64,000 nt of DNA, taken from the NCBI RefSeq assembly GCF_950101795.1, contig NZ_CATNLZ010000006.1:18928-82927 (forward strand). The letters are read 5' to 3'. This document shows, one piece after another, positions 34,518 through 43,196 of the stretch. Within the stretch, counting starts at the first letter, position 1; each line of letters begins with the position of its first letter. The stretch comes from Nocardioides sp. T2.26MG-1. GTDB lineage: Bacteria; Actinomycetota; Actinomycetes; Propionibacteriales; Nocardioidaceae. The notes under the pieces are model-generated. The model searched no databases, had not been told where the DNA came from, and worked only from the letters and a program-made list of their open reading frames with translations. Both the position numbers and the translations under genes were made by a program.

Positions 34518-35426
34518 ATGTCCGCCCGCGTCCGGCTCGCAGCCGCCGTCCTCGCCGTCGTCGTGGTGGCGGTCCCGATCGTCTTCGGCCTGGTCGACGG
34601 TACGGCCGGGACGCTGGTCGGCCTCGCGTTCTCGGGCCTCGCGATCCTGGTCGCCGGCTGCGCCTACGCCGTCCTGGGGCTGGTGACCCGTCGCCTCGAC
34701 CGGCTCGAGCGTCGGCTCCGCAAGGCTCGATCCGGCAAGCAGTCGCGCAGGGAGTCGCCCAGGGGAGCGACCGCCGCCGACCAGCTGCGCCGCGAGCGTG
34801 ACCAGATCGCCAAGCGGGTCCAGGACCTCGCCACGCTCTTCGAGATGGTGCCGATCCGCGCCGGACTCCCGGCGCTCGGGCTGTGGACCGCGTCGGCGGA
34901 CCTGCTCGTCGAGCTGGTCGGCCGGCTCGTCGAGGAGCGGCCGGCGACCGTGGTCGAGGGCGGCAGCGGCGCGTCGACGGTCGTCTTGGCCCTCGCAGCC
35001 CGCGAGCACGGCATCACCACCCGCATCGTCGCGCTCGAGCACGACGCGGCGTGGGCCGAGACCACGCGCGCGCTGCTGGCCCGCCACGGCGTCTCGGACT
35101 ACGCCGAGGTCCGGGTCGCCCCGCTCGGCCCGACCTCGCTGGAGGGCCACCACACCCCGTGGTACGACGAAGCCGCCCTGGCGGACCTCAGCGACATCGG
35201 GCTGGTGCTCGTCGACGGACCGCCGGAGGGCACCGGCCCGAGTGCCCGGTACCCGATGGCCCCGCTGTTGCGGGACCGGTTGGCGCCGCGGTGCACCATC
35301 CTCGTCGACGACACCGACCGTCCCGGTGACGCCGACGTCGTCGCCCGGTGGCGCTCGGTGCTCCCGGACTTCGAGTTCGACACCCTCCACCTGGACAAGG
35401 GCGCCACAGTCGTGACCCGGAGCTGA
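34518..35426 (+). CDS. Membrane-anchored SAM methyltransferase-like protein
   Basis: A 302-residue protein with two N-terminal transmembrane helices (residues ~5-25 and ~32-55), a basic coiled-coil-like linker (RRLDRLERRLRKAR), and a cytoplasmic Rossmann domain. VVEGGSGASTVVLALAA fits the SAM-binding glycine loop, followed by an acidic strand (IVALEHD) and LVLVDGPPEG. It resembles class I methyltransferases found in glycan loci. I chose the ATG at 34518 over 34509 because a -10 element ends at 34510. It is the first gene of a tightly packed operon with glycosyltransferases (5 bp to the next gene). Confidence 0.78.
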   Translation: MSARVRLAAAVLAVVVVAVPIVFGLVDGTAGTLVGLAFSGLAILVAGCAYAVLGLVTRRLDRLERRLRKARSGKQSRRESPRGATAADQLRRERDQIAKRVQDLATLFEMVPIRAGLPALGLWTASADLLVELVGRLVEERPATVVEGGSGASTVVLALAAREHGITTRIVALEHDAAWAETTRALLARHGVSDYAEVRVAPLGPTSLEGHHTPWYDEAALADLSDIGLVLVDGPPEGTGPSARYPMAPLLRDRLAPRCTILVDDTDRPGDADVVARWRSVLPDFEFDTLHLDKGATVVTRS

Positions 35427-35431
35427 GCGTG

Positions 35432-36997
35432 ATGGACGACCTGGCTACCCCGGCCCTGGTGCTGGGCGCCGATCCGGGCCCCGTGCCCGCAGGCGTCACC
35501 TACGCCCGACCCGGCACTCCGGTGCCCGACCAGCGCTGGGTGACCGTGCTGCTCTCGGTGGCCGACGAGACCGAGCTTCGCCTGGCCGTGTCCGGCCTGC
35601 CGAACCTCGGTCGGGCCAAGCACGTCTCGTGCGAGCTGGCGAGCGCCGCTGGTCCGGTGACCACCGTCTTGCGACCGGAGTGGCCGCCGCTGATGCAGCT
35701 GGTGGCCGAGACGCGTGGCGGTGGCGCCCAGACCCGGATGACCTTCAGGCGACCGGTCCCGGCAGCGGCGGTGCTCGTCGAGCTTGCCCGCCACACCGGC
35801 ACCCCGGCGGCGTCCGGCAATCGCGGCCTGGTCGTCGACCGGCTCGCGGTCCCCCTGGACCCGACCGCGGTCACCCAGGAGGTTCCGGCGGCCGTCCTCG
35901 GCGCGGGGCCGGTGGCCGCCACCGAGGTCCTGGCCCGTCCCCCGGTGGTCGTCGATCCGGGCGTCGGACCCCTGGACGAGGCGCTGCTCAACCCGGTCGG
36001 GTTCCGGCGCGACTGGGACCGAGGCCCGGTCCCGCTGCCTGACGGTGATCCGACGCCTGCACTGGTGGCCTCGCTCCGCGACGCCCAGGCCGTCGTCGTC
36101 GGCCCGGAGGCCGAGCCCCGTCTGGTGGCCGGCCTGTCGATGGCGGGCGTCCCGCTGGTCGGCGAGGGCTTCGCGGCGGTCGACCTCGACGACGCGATGC
36201 GCCGCGAGGAGCACTCCGTGCGTCTGCGTCGAGCCGCGCTGCGGGAGCACTCGTCCCTCGGCTGGCGACGGCGCATCGGCGCCGCGGCCGGGATCCGCAC
36301 GGCGGCGTACCCCTCGGTGAGCGTGCTGCTGACGACCCGGCGCCCGGAGATGCTGGAGTTCGCGCTGCGCCAGGTCTCTCGCCAGCGCGGCGTCGAGCTC
36401 GAGCTCGTGCTGGCCGCCCACGGGTTCGAGCCCGACCCTGGCCTGGTCCGCGACCACCTCGGCGCGCGAGCCTGCACGGTCCTGCACGTCGAGGAGAGCA
36501 CGGTGTTCGGCGACGTCCTGCGGGCTGCCGCCGACGCCGCCGGGGGCGACGTGGTGGTCAAGATGGACGACGACGACTGGTACGGCCCCGACGTGATCGC
36601 CGACCTGCTCCTGGCCCGGCACTACTCCGGCGCCCAGCTCGTGGGGATGCCCGCCGAGCTGGTCTACCTCGAGCCGATCGCCACCACCGTGCGCCGACGC
36701 GGCCCGAGCGAGAACTACGGCGCCGTCGTCGCCGGCGGCACCATGGCCCTTGACCGGGGGCTGCTGCGCGAGGTCGGCGGCTTCCGGCCCGTCCCGCGCC
36801 ACGTCGACGCGCGGCTGCTCGAGGACGTCCGCGCCGCCGGCGGTCTGGTCTACCGCACCCAGGGCCTCGGCTACGTGCTGCGGCGCGCGGCTGGCGGCCA
36901 CACCTGGGACACCGGCCTCGGCTACTTCCTCACCCGGCAGAGCGTCGCCGCGCAGTGGCGCGGCTTCCGCCCCAGCGAGCTCCTGGAGGAGACATGA
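35432..36997 (+). CDS. Glycosyltransferase (GT2/GT-A fold) with unknown N-terminal domain
   Basis: A 521-residue protein. The C-terminal GT-A domain starts near residue 291 (SVSVLLTTRRPEMLEFAL) and carries a metal-binding acidic cluster MDDDDWY (Met378-Asp379-382) and an EVGGF acceptor-side motif. The first ~290 residues do not match a domain I know. They include LLNPVGFRRDWDRG and LVAGLSMAGVPLVG, both of which recur in the paralogue at 40560. Donor and acceptor are unknown. It has no membrane helix. It overlaps the next glycosyltransferase by 4 bp (ATGA). Confidence 0.85.
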   Translation: MDDLATPALVLGADPGPVPAGVTYARPGTPVPDQRWVTVLLSVADETELRLAVSGLPNLGRAKHVSCELASAAGPVTTVLRPEWPPLMQLVAETRGGGAQTRMTFRRPVPAAAVLVELARHTGTPAASGNRGLVVDRLAVPLDPTAVTQEVPAAVLGAGPVAATEVLARPPVVVDPGVGPLDEALLNPVGFRRDWDRGPVPLPDGDPTPALVASLRDAQAVVVGPEAEPRLVAGLSMAGVPLVGEGFAAVDLDDAMRREEHSVRLRRAALREHSSLGWRRRIGAAAGIRTAAYPSVSVLLTTRRPEMLEFALRQVSRQRGVELELVLAAHGFEPDPGLVRDHLGARACTVLHVEESTVFGDVLRAAADAAGGDVVVKMDDDDWYGPDVIADLLLARHYSGAQLVGMPAELVYLEPIATTVRRRGPSENYGAVVAGGTMALDRGLLREVGGFRPVPRHVDARLLEDVRAAGGLVYRTQGLGYVLRRAAGGHTWDTGLGYFLTRQSVAAQWRGFRPSELLEET

Positions 36998-38580
36998 GCC
37001 AGCCCCGCGTGGCCCGCAACGACTGGGGGACGCTGGAGGTCCCGGCGGTCGGCGCCTGGCAGCCGACGCTCTCGGTCTCGGTCGTCGTCCCGGCGTACGA
37101 CGCCCAGCGGCTGCTGCCCTACGTCCTCGCCGGCCTGGCGGCCCAGACCTACCCCGCCCACCTGCTCGAGGTCGTGGTCGCCGACGACGACCCGCGGAGC
37201 CCCCTCGAGCTGCCCGAGGTGCGACCCGAGCGGACCCGGATCGTCCGGGTCGACCACGGCTGGGGCCGTGCGAACGCCTGTCACACCGGCGCGCTGGCCT
37301 CCGACGGCGACGTCGTGCACTGGCTCGACGCCGACATGCTCGTCGAGCCGGACGAGGTCGAGGCCCAGCTGCGCTGGCACCACCTGCTCGACCATGCGGT
37401 GGTGCTGGGGCACAAGTGGTTCGTCGATCCCGAGCCGCTGCTCGCCCGCGCCCCTTCCGGCGACGGGCGCCTGCACGAGGCGTTCGCCGGGGCTGAGCGC
37501 CAGCGGCACTGGGTCGAGGACGTCTGGGACAAGACCGAGGACCTGCGCTCCGCCGGCCCGCGGGCGCTGCGCACCCACGTCGGCGCCACGGCCTCGCTGC
37601 GCAGGGCACTGTATGACGAAGCGGGCGGCATGGACACCACGCTTCGGCTGGGCGAGGACATCGACCTGGGCTATCGGCTCGCCGAGTGTGGCGCCGTGTT
37701 CATCGCCGACCGTGCCGCGCGTAGCTGGCACCTCGGCCGCTCCCACCAGCAGAGTCGTCAGGACGAGGTCAACGACTACAACACCTACTTCCTCGCTGAC
37801 CGGGTGCCCGACCTCCAGCCCCAGCGCCGTCGACGACGGCTCTACTCCGTGCCCTATCTCGAGGTCGTCCTCGACACCCGCGGCCACGACCACACGGCGG
37901 TCGTCGCCACCGTCGACGCCGTGCTGGCCTCGACGCTCTCCGACCTCGCCGTCACCCTGCTCGGTGATTGGGCGGCGATCGCCGAGGCGCGCACCTCGCC
38001 TCTCGACGACCCGCAGAAGCCCGCTCGGCTGGTCCGAGCGGCGTACGCGGGCGAGCCTCGGGTCGCCCTCGCCGAGCGGCTGCCCGAGGGCCGCAGCCGG
38101 GCGATGTTCCGGCTCACCCTGCCGGGTGCCGGGTGGGCGCCGGCGCCCCACGCTCTCGGTGACCTGGTGCTGCACCTCGAACGCACCCATCACGGGCTCC
38201 GTCAGGTGTTGCTGCCCGACGGCACCGTCGCCCGCCTGGAGCGGACCGCGGCCTACGCGCGTGCCCTCAGGGTCGCCGTGGCGGGCGAGGACCTCGACGA
38301 CATCGTCGACGAGCTGTTCGGCTCGTGGTGGGTCGAGGCCGGTGACGCCGGCTTCCACCCCAGCTCCACGGCCCAGCCGCCGCGATCGCGAGGCACCGCG
38401 GGACCCGCCCGCGACCCGGCAGAGGCCTGGCGGCAGCTGGGTGGCAGCGACCGCGGAGCGCGGGACGGGGAGAGGCCGCCACGGGGTGCGGATCGGCTGC
38501 CCGGCTCGAGGCCGGCCGCGGCGCCGGGCCCGGCCAAGCGGGGCCGCATCGGTTCGGTGCTGCGCCGGCTGGGCCACTAG
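36994..38580 (+). CDS. GT2 family glycosyltransferase
   Basis: A 528-residue inverting-type glycosyltransferase. The N-terminal GT2 domain starts at residue ~28 (SVSVVVPAYDAQRLLPYVL) with a DxD-type motif HWLDADMLVEP and an acceptor region (LGEDIDLGYRLAE). The middle and C-terminal part (~280-480) is a second, poorly recognised domain, ending in a disordered Pro/Arg/Gly-rich tail that finishes in KRGRIGSVLRRLGH. The tail is basic and may sit at the membrane or on an anionic partner. It is translationally coupled to the gene before it, and the sulfotransferase follows after 10 bp. Confidence 0.87.
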   Translation: MSQPRVARNDWGTLEVPAVGAWQPTLSVSVVVPAYDAQRLLPYVLAGLAAQTYPAHLLEVVVADDDPRSPLELPEVRPERTRIVRVDHGWGRANACHTGALASDGDVVHWLDADMLVEPDEVEAQLRWHHLLDHAVVLGHKWFVDPEPLLARAPSGDGRLHEAFAGAERQRHWVEDVWDKTEDLRSAGPRALRTHVGATASLRRALYDEAGGMDTTLRLGEDIDLGYRLAECGAVFIADRAARSWHLGRSHQQSRQDEVNDYNTYFLADRVPDLQPQRRRRRLYSVPYLEVVLDTRGHDHTAVVATVDAVLASTLSDLAVTLLGDWAAIAEARTSPLDDPQKPARLVRAAYAGEPRVALAERLPEGRSRAMFRLTLPGAGWAPAPHALGDLVLHLERTHHGLRQVLLPDGTVARLERTAAYARALRVAVAGEDLDDIVDELFGSWWVEAGDAGFHPSSTAQPPRSRGTAGPARDPAEAWRQLGGSDRGARDGERPPRGADRLPGSRPAAAPGPAKRGRIGSVLRRLGH

Positions 38581-38590
38581 GGTGCCTGGC

Positions 38591-39649
38591 ATGTCGTCGA
38601 CGCCGATCCCGCTCTCTGAGCCGATCTCGGTCAAACGGCGGATCGTCTTCGTCGTCGGGTCCGGGCGCAGCGGCACGAGCACGATGGCCGGCGCGCTGCG
38701 CACTCTCGGCATGCACGTGCCACAACCCGAGGTGATGGCCGACGAGTCGAACCCCAAGGGCTTCGGGGAGCCGCAGTGGGTCGTGGACTTCCACGACGAG
38801 CTGCTCAAGCGCTGCAACGTCCAGGTCTCCGACGCCCGGCCCTCGGCGTGGTTCCAGGCGGGCAAGCTCTCGGCCTTCGACCCGCTGCGAAGCCGGCTGA
38901 CCGAGTGGCTCGAGACGCAGTTCAGCGACGGCGGACCCGAGCTCGTGGTGAAGGACCCGCGGCTGGCATGGTTCCTCGGCCTGTGGCGCGCGGCCGCGCT
39001 GCGGTGCGACGCGGAGCCGGCGTACGTCACGATGCTTCGCCCGGTCACCGAGGTGGTCGGCAGCAAGCAGCGCTACTACTCCGCCAAGGCGGGGGAGGTG
39101 CAGCGCGCTGCGGCCTGGGTCAACATGATGCTGCACACCGAGCGCTCCACCCGCGGCTCCGCGCGCCGCTTCGTGCGCTACGACGACATGCTCAAGGACT
39201 GGACGATCCCGGTGTTCGGCATCGGTCAGGCCTTCGACATCGACGCGGTCAAGTCCGCGACCGCCAACGACATCCGCCGGGTGCACCAGTTCATCGACCC
39301 GTCGCTGCGCCGGGTGCAGCTGACCTGGGACGACGTCGAGGTCCCGGGTCGGCTCCGTGAGCTCGCCGAGGAGACCTGGCGGCACCTCGACCGGCTCGCC
39401 GACGAGGACGGCGACACCCCCGAGGTGCACGACCGGCTCGACGAGCTGCGCACGGCGTACGCCGGTCTCTACGACGAGGCCGAGGCGATCGCGCAGTCCA
39501 CCGCCGTGGCCGCGCGCCGCCAGGGGCAGGCGGAGGGGACGGCCGCCGCTCCGCGCCGGCTGGCCGACCGGATCCCCCACGGGGTGCGGGCGATGGTGCC
39601 GGCCGGCCTGCGCCGCGCGCTGCGCAAGGCGCTCGGCAAGGAGCGCTAG
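38591..39649 (+). CDS. Second sulfotransferase of the glycan locus
   Basis: A 352-residue sulfotransferase-like protein. The PAPS phosphate loop is FVVGSGRSGTSTMAGALRTLG. VVKDPRLAWFLGLW is a typical downstream segment, and a MLRPVTEVVGSKQRYY helix may include 3'-phosphate contacts. The C-terminus (~300-352) is basic and helical. It lies inside the operon between two glycosyltransferases, so its acceptor is probably the glycan those enzymes build. It differs clearly from the sulfotransferase at 33800, so the two may modify different positions. Confidence 0.85.
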   Translation: MSSTPIPLSEPISVKRRIVFVVGSGRSGTSTMAGALRTLGMHVPQPEVMADESNPKGFGEPQWVVDFHDELLKRCNVQVSDARPSAWFQAGKLSAFDPLRSRLTEWLETQFSDGGPELVVKDPRLAWFLGLWRAAALRCDAEPAYVTMLRPVTEVVGSKQRYYSAKAGEVQRAAAWVNMMLHTERSTRGSARRFVRYDDMLKDWTIPVFGIGQAFDIDAVKSATANDIRRVHQFIDPSLRRVQLTWDDVEVPGRLRELAEETWRHLDRLADEDGDTPEVHDRLDELRTAYAGLYDEAEAIAQSTAVAARRQGQAEGTAAAPRRLADRIPHGVRAMVPAGLRRALRKALGKER

Positions 39650-39652
39650 GCC

Positions 39653-40567
39653 TTGCGGCCCGACATCGCCAACCTCGAGGGCGAGCAGGACTACGACGTC
39701 ACCTGGCCCTGGCACGACGGCCCGTTGACTCCCGGACTGACGTGCGTGTTCCGGGTGCGCAACGAGGCGCGCAACCTGCCGTGGGTGCTGCCCCCGATGT
39801 TCGAGGCCGTGCAGCACGTGGTGCTGGTCGACAACGGCTCCGACGACGGGACCCCCGAGGTCGCGCAGCGGGTCGCGGAGGAGTGTGGTGCCGCGGACCG
39901 GTTCACGCTCACGGCGTACCCCTTCTCCGTCAGCCGGGCCGGCGCCGAGCACCTCGCGACGCCGCCCGACTCGGTGCACTCGCTGACCCACTTCTACAAC
40001 TGGTCGTTCTCCCAGGTGCGTACGGCGTACTCCATGAAGTGGGACGGTGACATGGTGCTGACCCGCGAGGGCGTCGCCACCCTGGCCGACCTGTCCTGGC
40101 AGCTCGAGGACTCCGACGCGGTCGTGGCGGTGCCGCGGCACCCGGTCTCGATCGAGAGCGAGTCGGTGGCCTGGATCGACCTGGGCTTCCGGTTCCTGGA
40201 GCCGTGGATCTACCCGATGGGCCCGGAGTTCACGTTCGTGAAGGCGTTCGAGTGGGAGGTCCGGGAGTTCCCCGAGACCTCCGAGCGGATCATCCTGCCC
40301 GAGGGGCTGTGCGTGGAGCTGAAGTGGCTCGACGCCGACGAGTTCGGGCACTGGAGCCACACCGAGTTCGACTCCTCACGCGCGCCGCGCAAGCGCCGCG
40401 AGTGGGAGGTCTACAGCGCGCTCCGCGACGGGCGCGGCGACCGGGTCGAGGGCCTGCGGCGGATCGAGGCCCCGCCGGGGGTGCACATCGTCGACCACCT
40501 CACCCGGACCTGGCTGCCGCGAGCACCGCGGCCGCTGGTGCGGCGGCTGGGTCGGCTGGATGTCTGA
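39653..40567 (+). CDS. GT2-like glycosyltransferase
   Basis: A 304-residue single-domain glycosyltransferase. It opens CVFRVRNEARNLPWVLP, with VLVDNGSDDGTPEVAQR as the nucleotide-binding GT2 strand and KWDGDMVLTREG as the DxD region. The rest of the domain, including WIYPMGPEFTFVKAFEW, is not assigned. It lacks transmembrane helices. I accept the TTG at 39653 because an AAGGAG ribosome site precedes it, upstream of the 3-bp gap, and the fold would be incomplete from the next ATG (39799). It overlaps the following gene by 8 bp. Confidence 0.83.
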   Translation: MRPDIANLEGEQDYDVTWPWHDGPLTPGLTCVFRVRNEARNLPWVLPPMFEAVQHVVLVDNGSDDGTPEVAQRVAEECGAADRFTLTAYPFSVSRAGAEHLATPPDSVHSLTHFYNWSFSQVRTAYSMKWDGDMVLTREGVATLADLSWQLEDSDAVVAVPRHPVSIESESVAWIDLGFRFLEPWIYPMGPEFTFVKAFEWEVREFPETSERIILPEGLCVELKWLDADEFGHWSHTEFDSSRAPRKRREWEVYSALRDGRGDRVEGLRRIEAPPGVHIVDHLTRTWLPRAPRPLVRRLGRLDV

Positions 40568-41861
40568 GGGGCCCGACCGGACCGCCGGCCCGGTCGAGGT
40601 CCGGTTCGCCGACCTGCTCGAGTTGCGCTCGTACGCCGTCCCGACGGACGGGCGCGCCGCGGTTGTGCGGGTCGTCGTCGAGTCGGCGCCCGGGGCCCTG
40701 TCGCTGGTGCCCCGCCCCGACTGGCCGCAGCTGCGGTCGCTGCGCTCTCGGCGCGTGGACGGCGCCAACGTCTTGACCGCCCGCTTCGCTGGACCGGTGT
40801 CGGTCGTGGACCTGATCGCGGAGATCGGCCGCCAGGCGGTGTGGCCCCGGGTGACCGCGGCGCTCCCGGAGCGCTTGGACGTGCGGGTCCTGAACCCGAT
40901 CGGCTTCCGGCCGGCCTGGGAGCGCGGGATCGTCGACCTGCCGTCGGGACCGCCGACTCGCGATCTGGTCGAGTCGCTGCGTGACGCCCAAGGAGTGCGT
41001 GTCGGGCCGCAGTCCGAGTCGCGCACGGTCGCAGGGCTCGCGATGGCCGGGGTCCCCCTCGTCGGGCCCGGCCTGCCCGATGCCGACCTGGACGACCCCC
41101 TCGCGCGCGAGGAGCACAGCCTCGTCCTGCGACGCGCCGCCCTCGACGAGCACGGCTCGGTCCGGTGGCAGCGCCCGGTGTCGGTGCTCCTGGCGACCCG
41201 TCGGCCCGAGCAGCTGGAGTTCGCGCTCGCCCAGGTCGCACGCCAGCGTGGCGTCGACTCGCTGCAACTGGTCCTCGCTCCGCACGGCTTCGAAGCCGAC
41301 GAGGCCACCGTGCGCGCTGCGGTCGGGCCCGCGGTCGACGTGCGTGTCGTGCCGGCGGCCGCGGACACCGTCTTCGGTGACGTGCTGCATGCAGCAGCCT
41401 CGACGGCCGACGGTGACGTGCTGCTGAAGATGGACGACGACGACTGGTACGCCCCCGACGTCGTCGCCGACCTGCTGCGCGCCCGGGCCTACAGCGGCGC
41501 CGAGCTCGTCGGCATGCCCGCGGAGTTCCACTACCTCGCGCCGCGCGACCTGACCGTCAAGCGCGGCCACCCGACCGAGGTCTACGCCCGCTTCGTCGCC
41601 GGCGGCACGATGATGGTCGATCGGGAGGTGCTGCGCGAGGTGGGCGGGTTCCGCAGCGTGCGCAAGTACGTCGACGCGCAGCTGCTCACCGCCGTCACCG
41701 CCGCGGGCGGGGCGATCTACCGCACCCACGGTCTGGGCTACGTGCTGCGCCGCAACGAGTCGGGCCACACCTGGCAGGTCGACATGGACTACCTGCTCGA
41801 CCCAGCCCGCGTGGAGCGCACCTGGCCGGGCTTCTCACCCTCCCGGCTGATGGAGCTCTAG
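40560..41861 (+). CDS. Glycosyltransferase paralogue with the same N-terminal domain
   Basis: A 433-residue paralogue of the enzyme at 35432. Shared features are LNPIGFRPAWERG, VAGLAMAGVPLVG, VSVLLATRRPEQLEFALAQV, the acidic MDDDDWY cluster (Met291), SGAELVGMPAEFHYL, and YVLRRNESGHTWQ. The N-terminal domain is shorter (~200 rather than ~290 residues). Two diverged copies in one operon suggest successive or alternative sugar additions. It is the last gene of the plus-strand operon and ends 3 bp from the convergent UDP-glucose dehydrogenase gene. Confidence 0.85.
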   Translation: MSEGPDRTAGPVEVRFADLLELRSYAVPTDGRAAVVRVVVESAPGALSLVPRPDWPQLRSLRSRRVDGANVLTARFAGPVSVVDLIAEIGRQAVWPRVTAALPERLDVRVLNPIGFRPAWERGIVDLPSGPPTRDLVESLRDAQGVRVGPQSESRTVAGLAMAGVPLVGPGLPDADLDDPLAREEHSLVLRRAALDEHGSVRWQRPVSVLLATRRPEQLEFALAQVARQRGVDSLQLVLAPHGFEADEATVRAAVGPAVDVRVVPAAADTVFGDVLHAAASTADGDVLLKMDDDDWYAPDVVADLLRARAYSGAELVGMPAEFHYLAPRDLTVKRGHPTEVYARFVAGGTMMVDREVLREVGGFRSVRKYVDAQLLTAVTAAGGAIYRTHGLGYVLRRNESGHTWQVDMDYLLDPARVERTWPGFSPSRLMEL

Positions 41862-41864
41862 GCC

Positions 41865-43187
41865 TCACCGACGCCCGAGGCCCCGGGCGGTCCAGCCGGC
41901 AGCGCGCCAGGCGGGAAGGTCCAGCACGTTGCGCCCGTCGATGACCTGCTGGCGGCGGACGACGCCGGCGAGCTCGACCGGGTCGACGGTGCGGAACTCC
42001 GGCCACTCGGTCAGGTGCAGCAGCAGGTCCGCGTCGTGCGCGGCGGCCATCGCGGACTCGGCGTAGTCGAGGGTCGGGAACGTCGCGCGCGCGGTGTCGT
42101 TGGCCTTCGGGTCGTAGACCGAGACCAGGGCGCCGCGCAGGTGCAGCTGGCCGGCGATCGAGAGTGCGGGGGAGTCGCGCACGTCGTCGCTGTGGGGCTT
42201 GAACGCCGCACCCCACACCGCGATCCGGGCGCGGGCGACGCTGCCGCCGAGCATCGAGGTGGCGATCTGCACGACCCGGGTGCGCTGGCGCAGGTTGATG
42301 TCGTCGACCTGGCGCAGGAACGACATCGTGTCCTCGACGCCGAGCTCACCGGCGCGGTGCAGGAACGCCCGGATGTCCTTGGGCAGGCAGCCGCCGCCGA
42401 ACCCGACGCCTGCGTTGAGGAACTTCCGCCCGATCCGGTCGTCGTGCCCGATCGCGTCGGCGAGGTCGACGACGTCACCGCCGGCCGCCTCGCACACCTC
42501 GGCGACCGCGTTGATGAACGAGATCTTGGTGGCCAGGAACGCGTTCGCGGAGACCTTCACCAGCTCGGCGGTCGCGTAGTCGGTCACGACGACGGGCGTC
42601 CCGGCCTCGATCACCGATCTGTAGAACGCGCGCAGCTCCCGCTCCTCGCGCTCCGATGGCACGCCGAACACCAGCCGGTCGGGCTCGAGGGTGTCCTTGA
42701 CCGCGTAGCCCTCGCGCAGGAACTCCGGGTTCCACGCGAGCCGCGCCTCGGCCCCCGCCGGCGCGAGCTCCGCCAGCCGGCCGGCGAGCCGCTCCGCGGT
42801 CCCGACGGGCACGGTCGACTTGCCGACGACCAGCGCGCTCTCGACGAGGTACGGCGCGAGCGACTCGACCGCGGCGTCGACGTACTGCACGTCGGCGCCG
42901 AGCCCGTCGTGGCGCTGGGGCGTCCCCACGCACACGAAGTGGATCGAGCCGAACCCCCCCGCCTCCTCGTAGGAGTCGGTGAACCGCAGGCGGCCCGATG
43001 CGACGTGCTTGGCGAGCAGCTCCTCGAGGGCGGGCTCGTAGAACGGCACCTTGCCGGCCGCGAGCGACTCGCGCTTGGTGGCGTCGATCTCGACACCGAG
43101 CACCTCGTAGCCGAGCTCGGCCATGCAGGCGGCGTGGGTGGCCCCGAGGTAGCCACATCCGATGACGGTGACGCGTTGTGCGGGCAC
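41865..43187 (-). CDS. ugd: UDP-glucose 6-dehydrogenase
   Basis: NAD-dependent oxidoreductase (440 residues) making UDP-glucuronate from UDP-glucose. It has an N-terminal Rossmann motif VIGCGYLGATHAACMAELGY, WNPEFLREG, and the catalytic Cys267 in GFGGGCLPKDIRAF. The C-terminal UDP-binding domain follows. GDP-mannose dehydrogenase is an alternative for this superfamily, but the context fits Ugd. It is the last gene of the padR-fadH-patB run (9 bp spacing) and convergent with the glycosyltransferase operon, for which it could supply an acidic sugar donor. Confidence 0.88.
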   Translation of the reverse strand: MPAQRVTVIGCGYLGATHAACMAELGYEVLGVEIDATKRESLAAGKVPFYEPALEELLAKHVASGRLRFTDSYEEAGGFGSIHFVCVGTPQRHDGLGADVQYVDAAVESLAPYLVESALVVGKSTVPVGTAERLAGRLAELAPAGAEARLAWNPEFLREGYAVKDTLEPDRLVFGVPSEREERELRAFYRSVIEAGTPVVVTDYATAELVKVSANAFLATKISFINAVAEVCEAAGGDVVDLADAIGHDDRIGRKFLNAGVGFGGGCLPKDIRAFLHRAGELGVEDTMSFLRQVDDINLRQRTRVVQIATSMLGGSVARARIAVWGAAFKPHSDDVRDSPALSIAGQLHLRGALVSVYDPKANDTARATFPTLDYAESAMAAAHDADLLLHLTEWPEFRTVDPVELAGVVRRQQVIDGRNVLDLPAWRAAGWTARGLGRR

Positions 43188-43196
43188 CCCGTGAGT

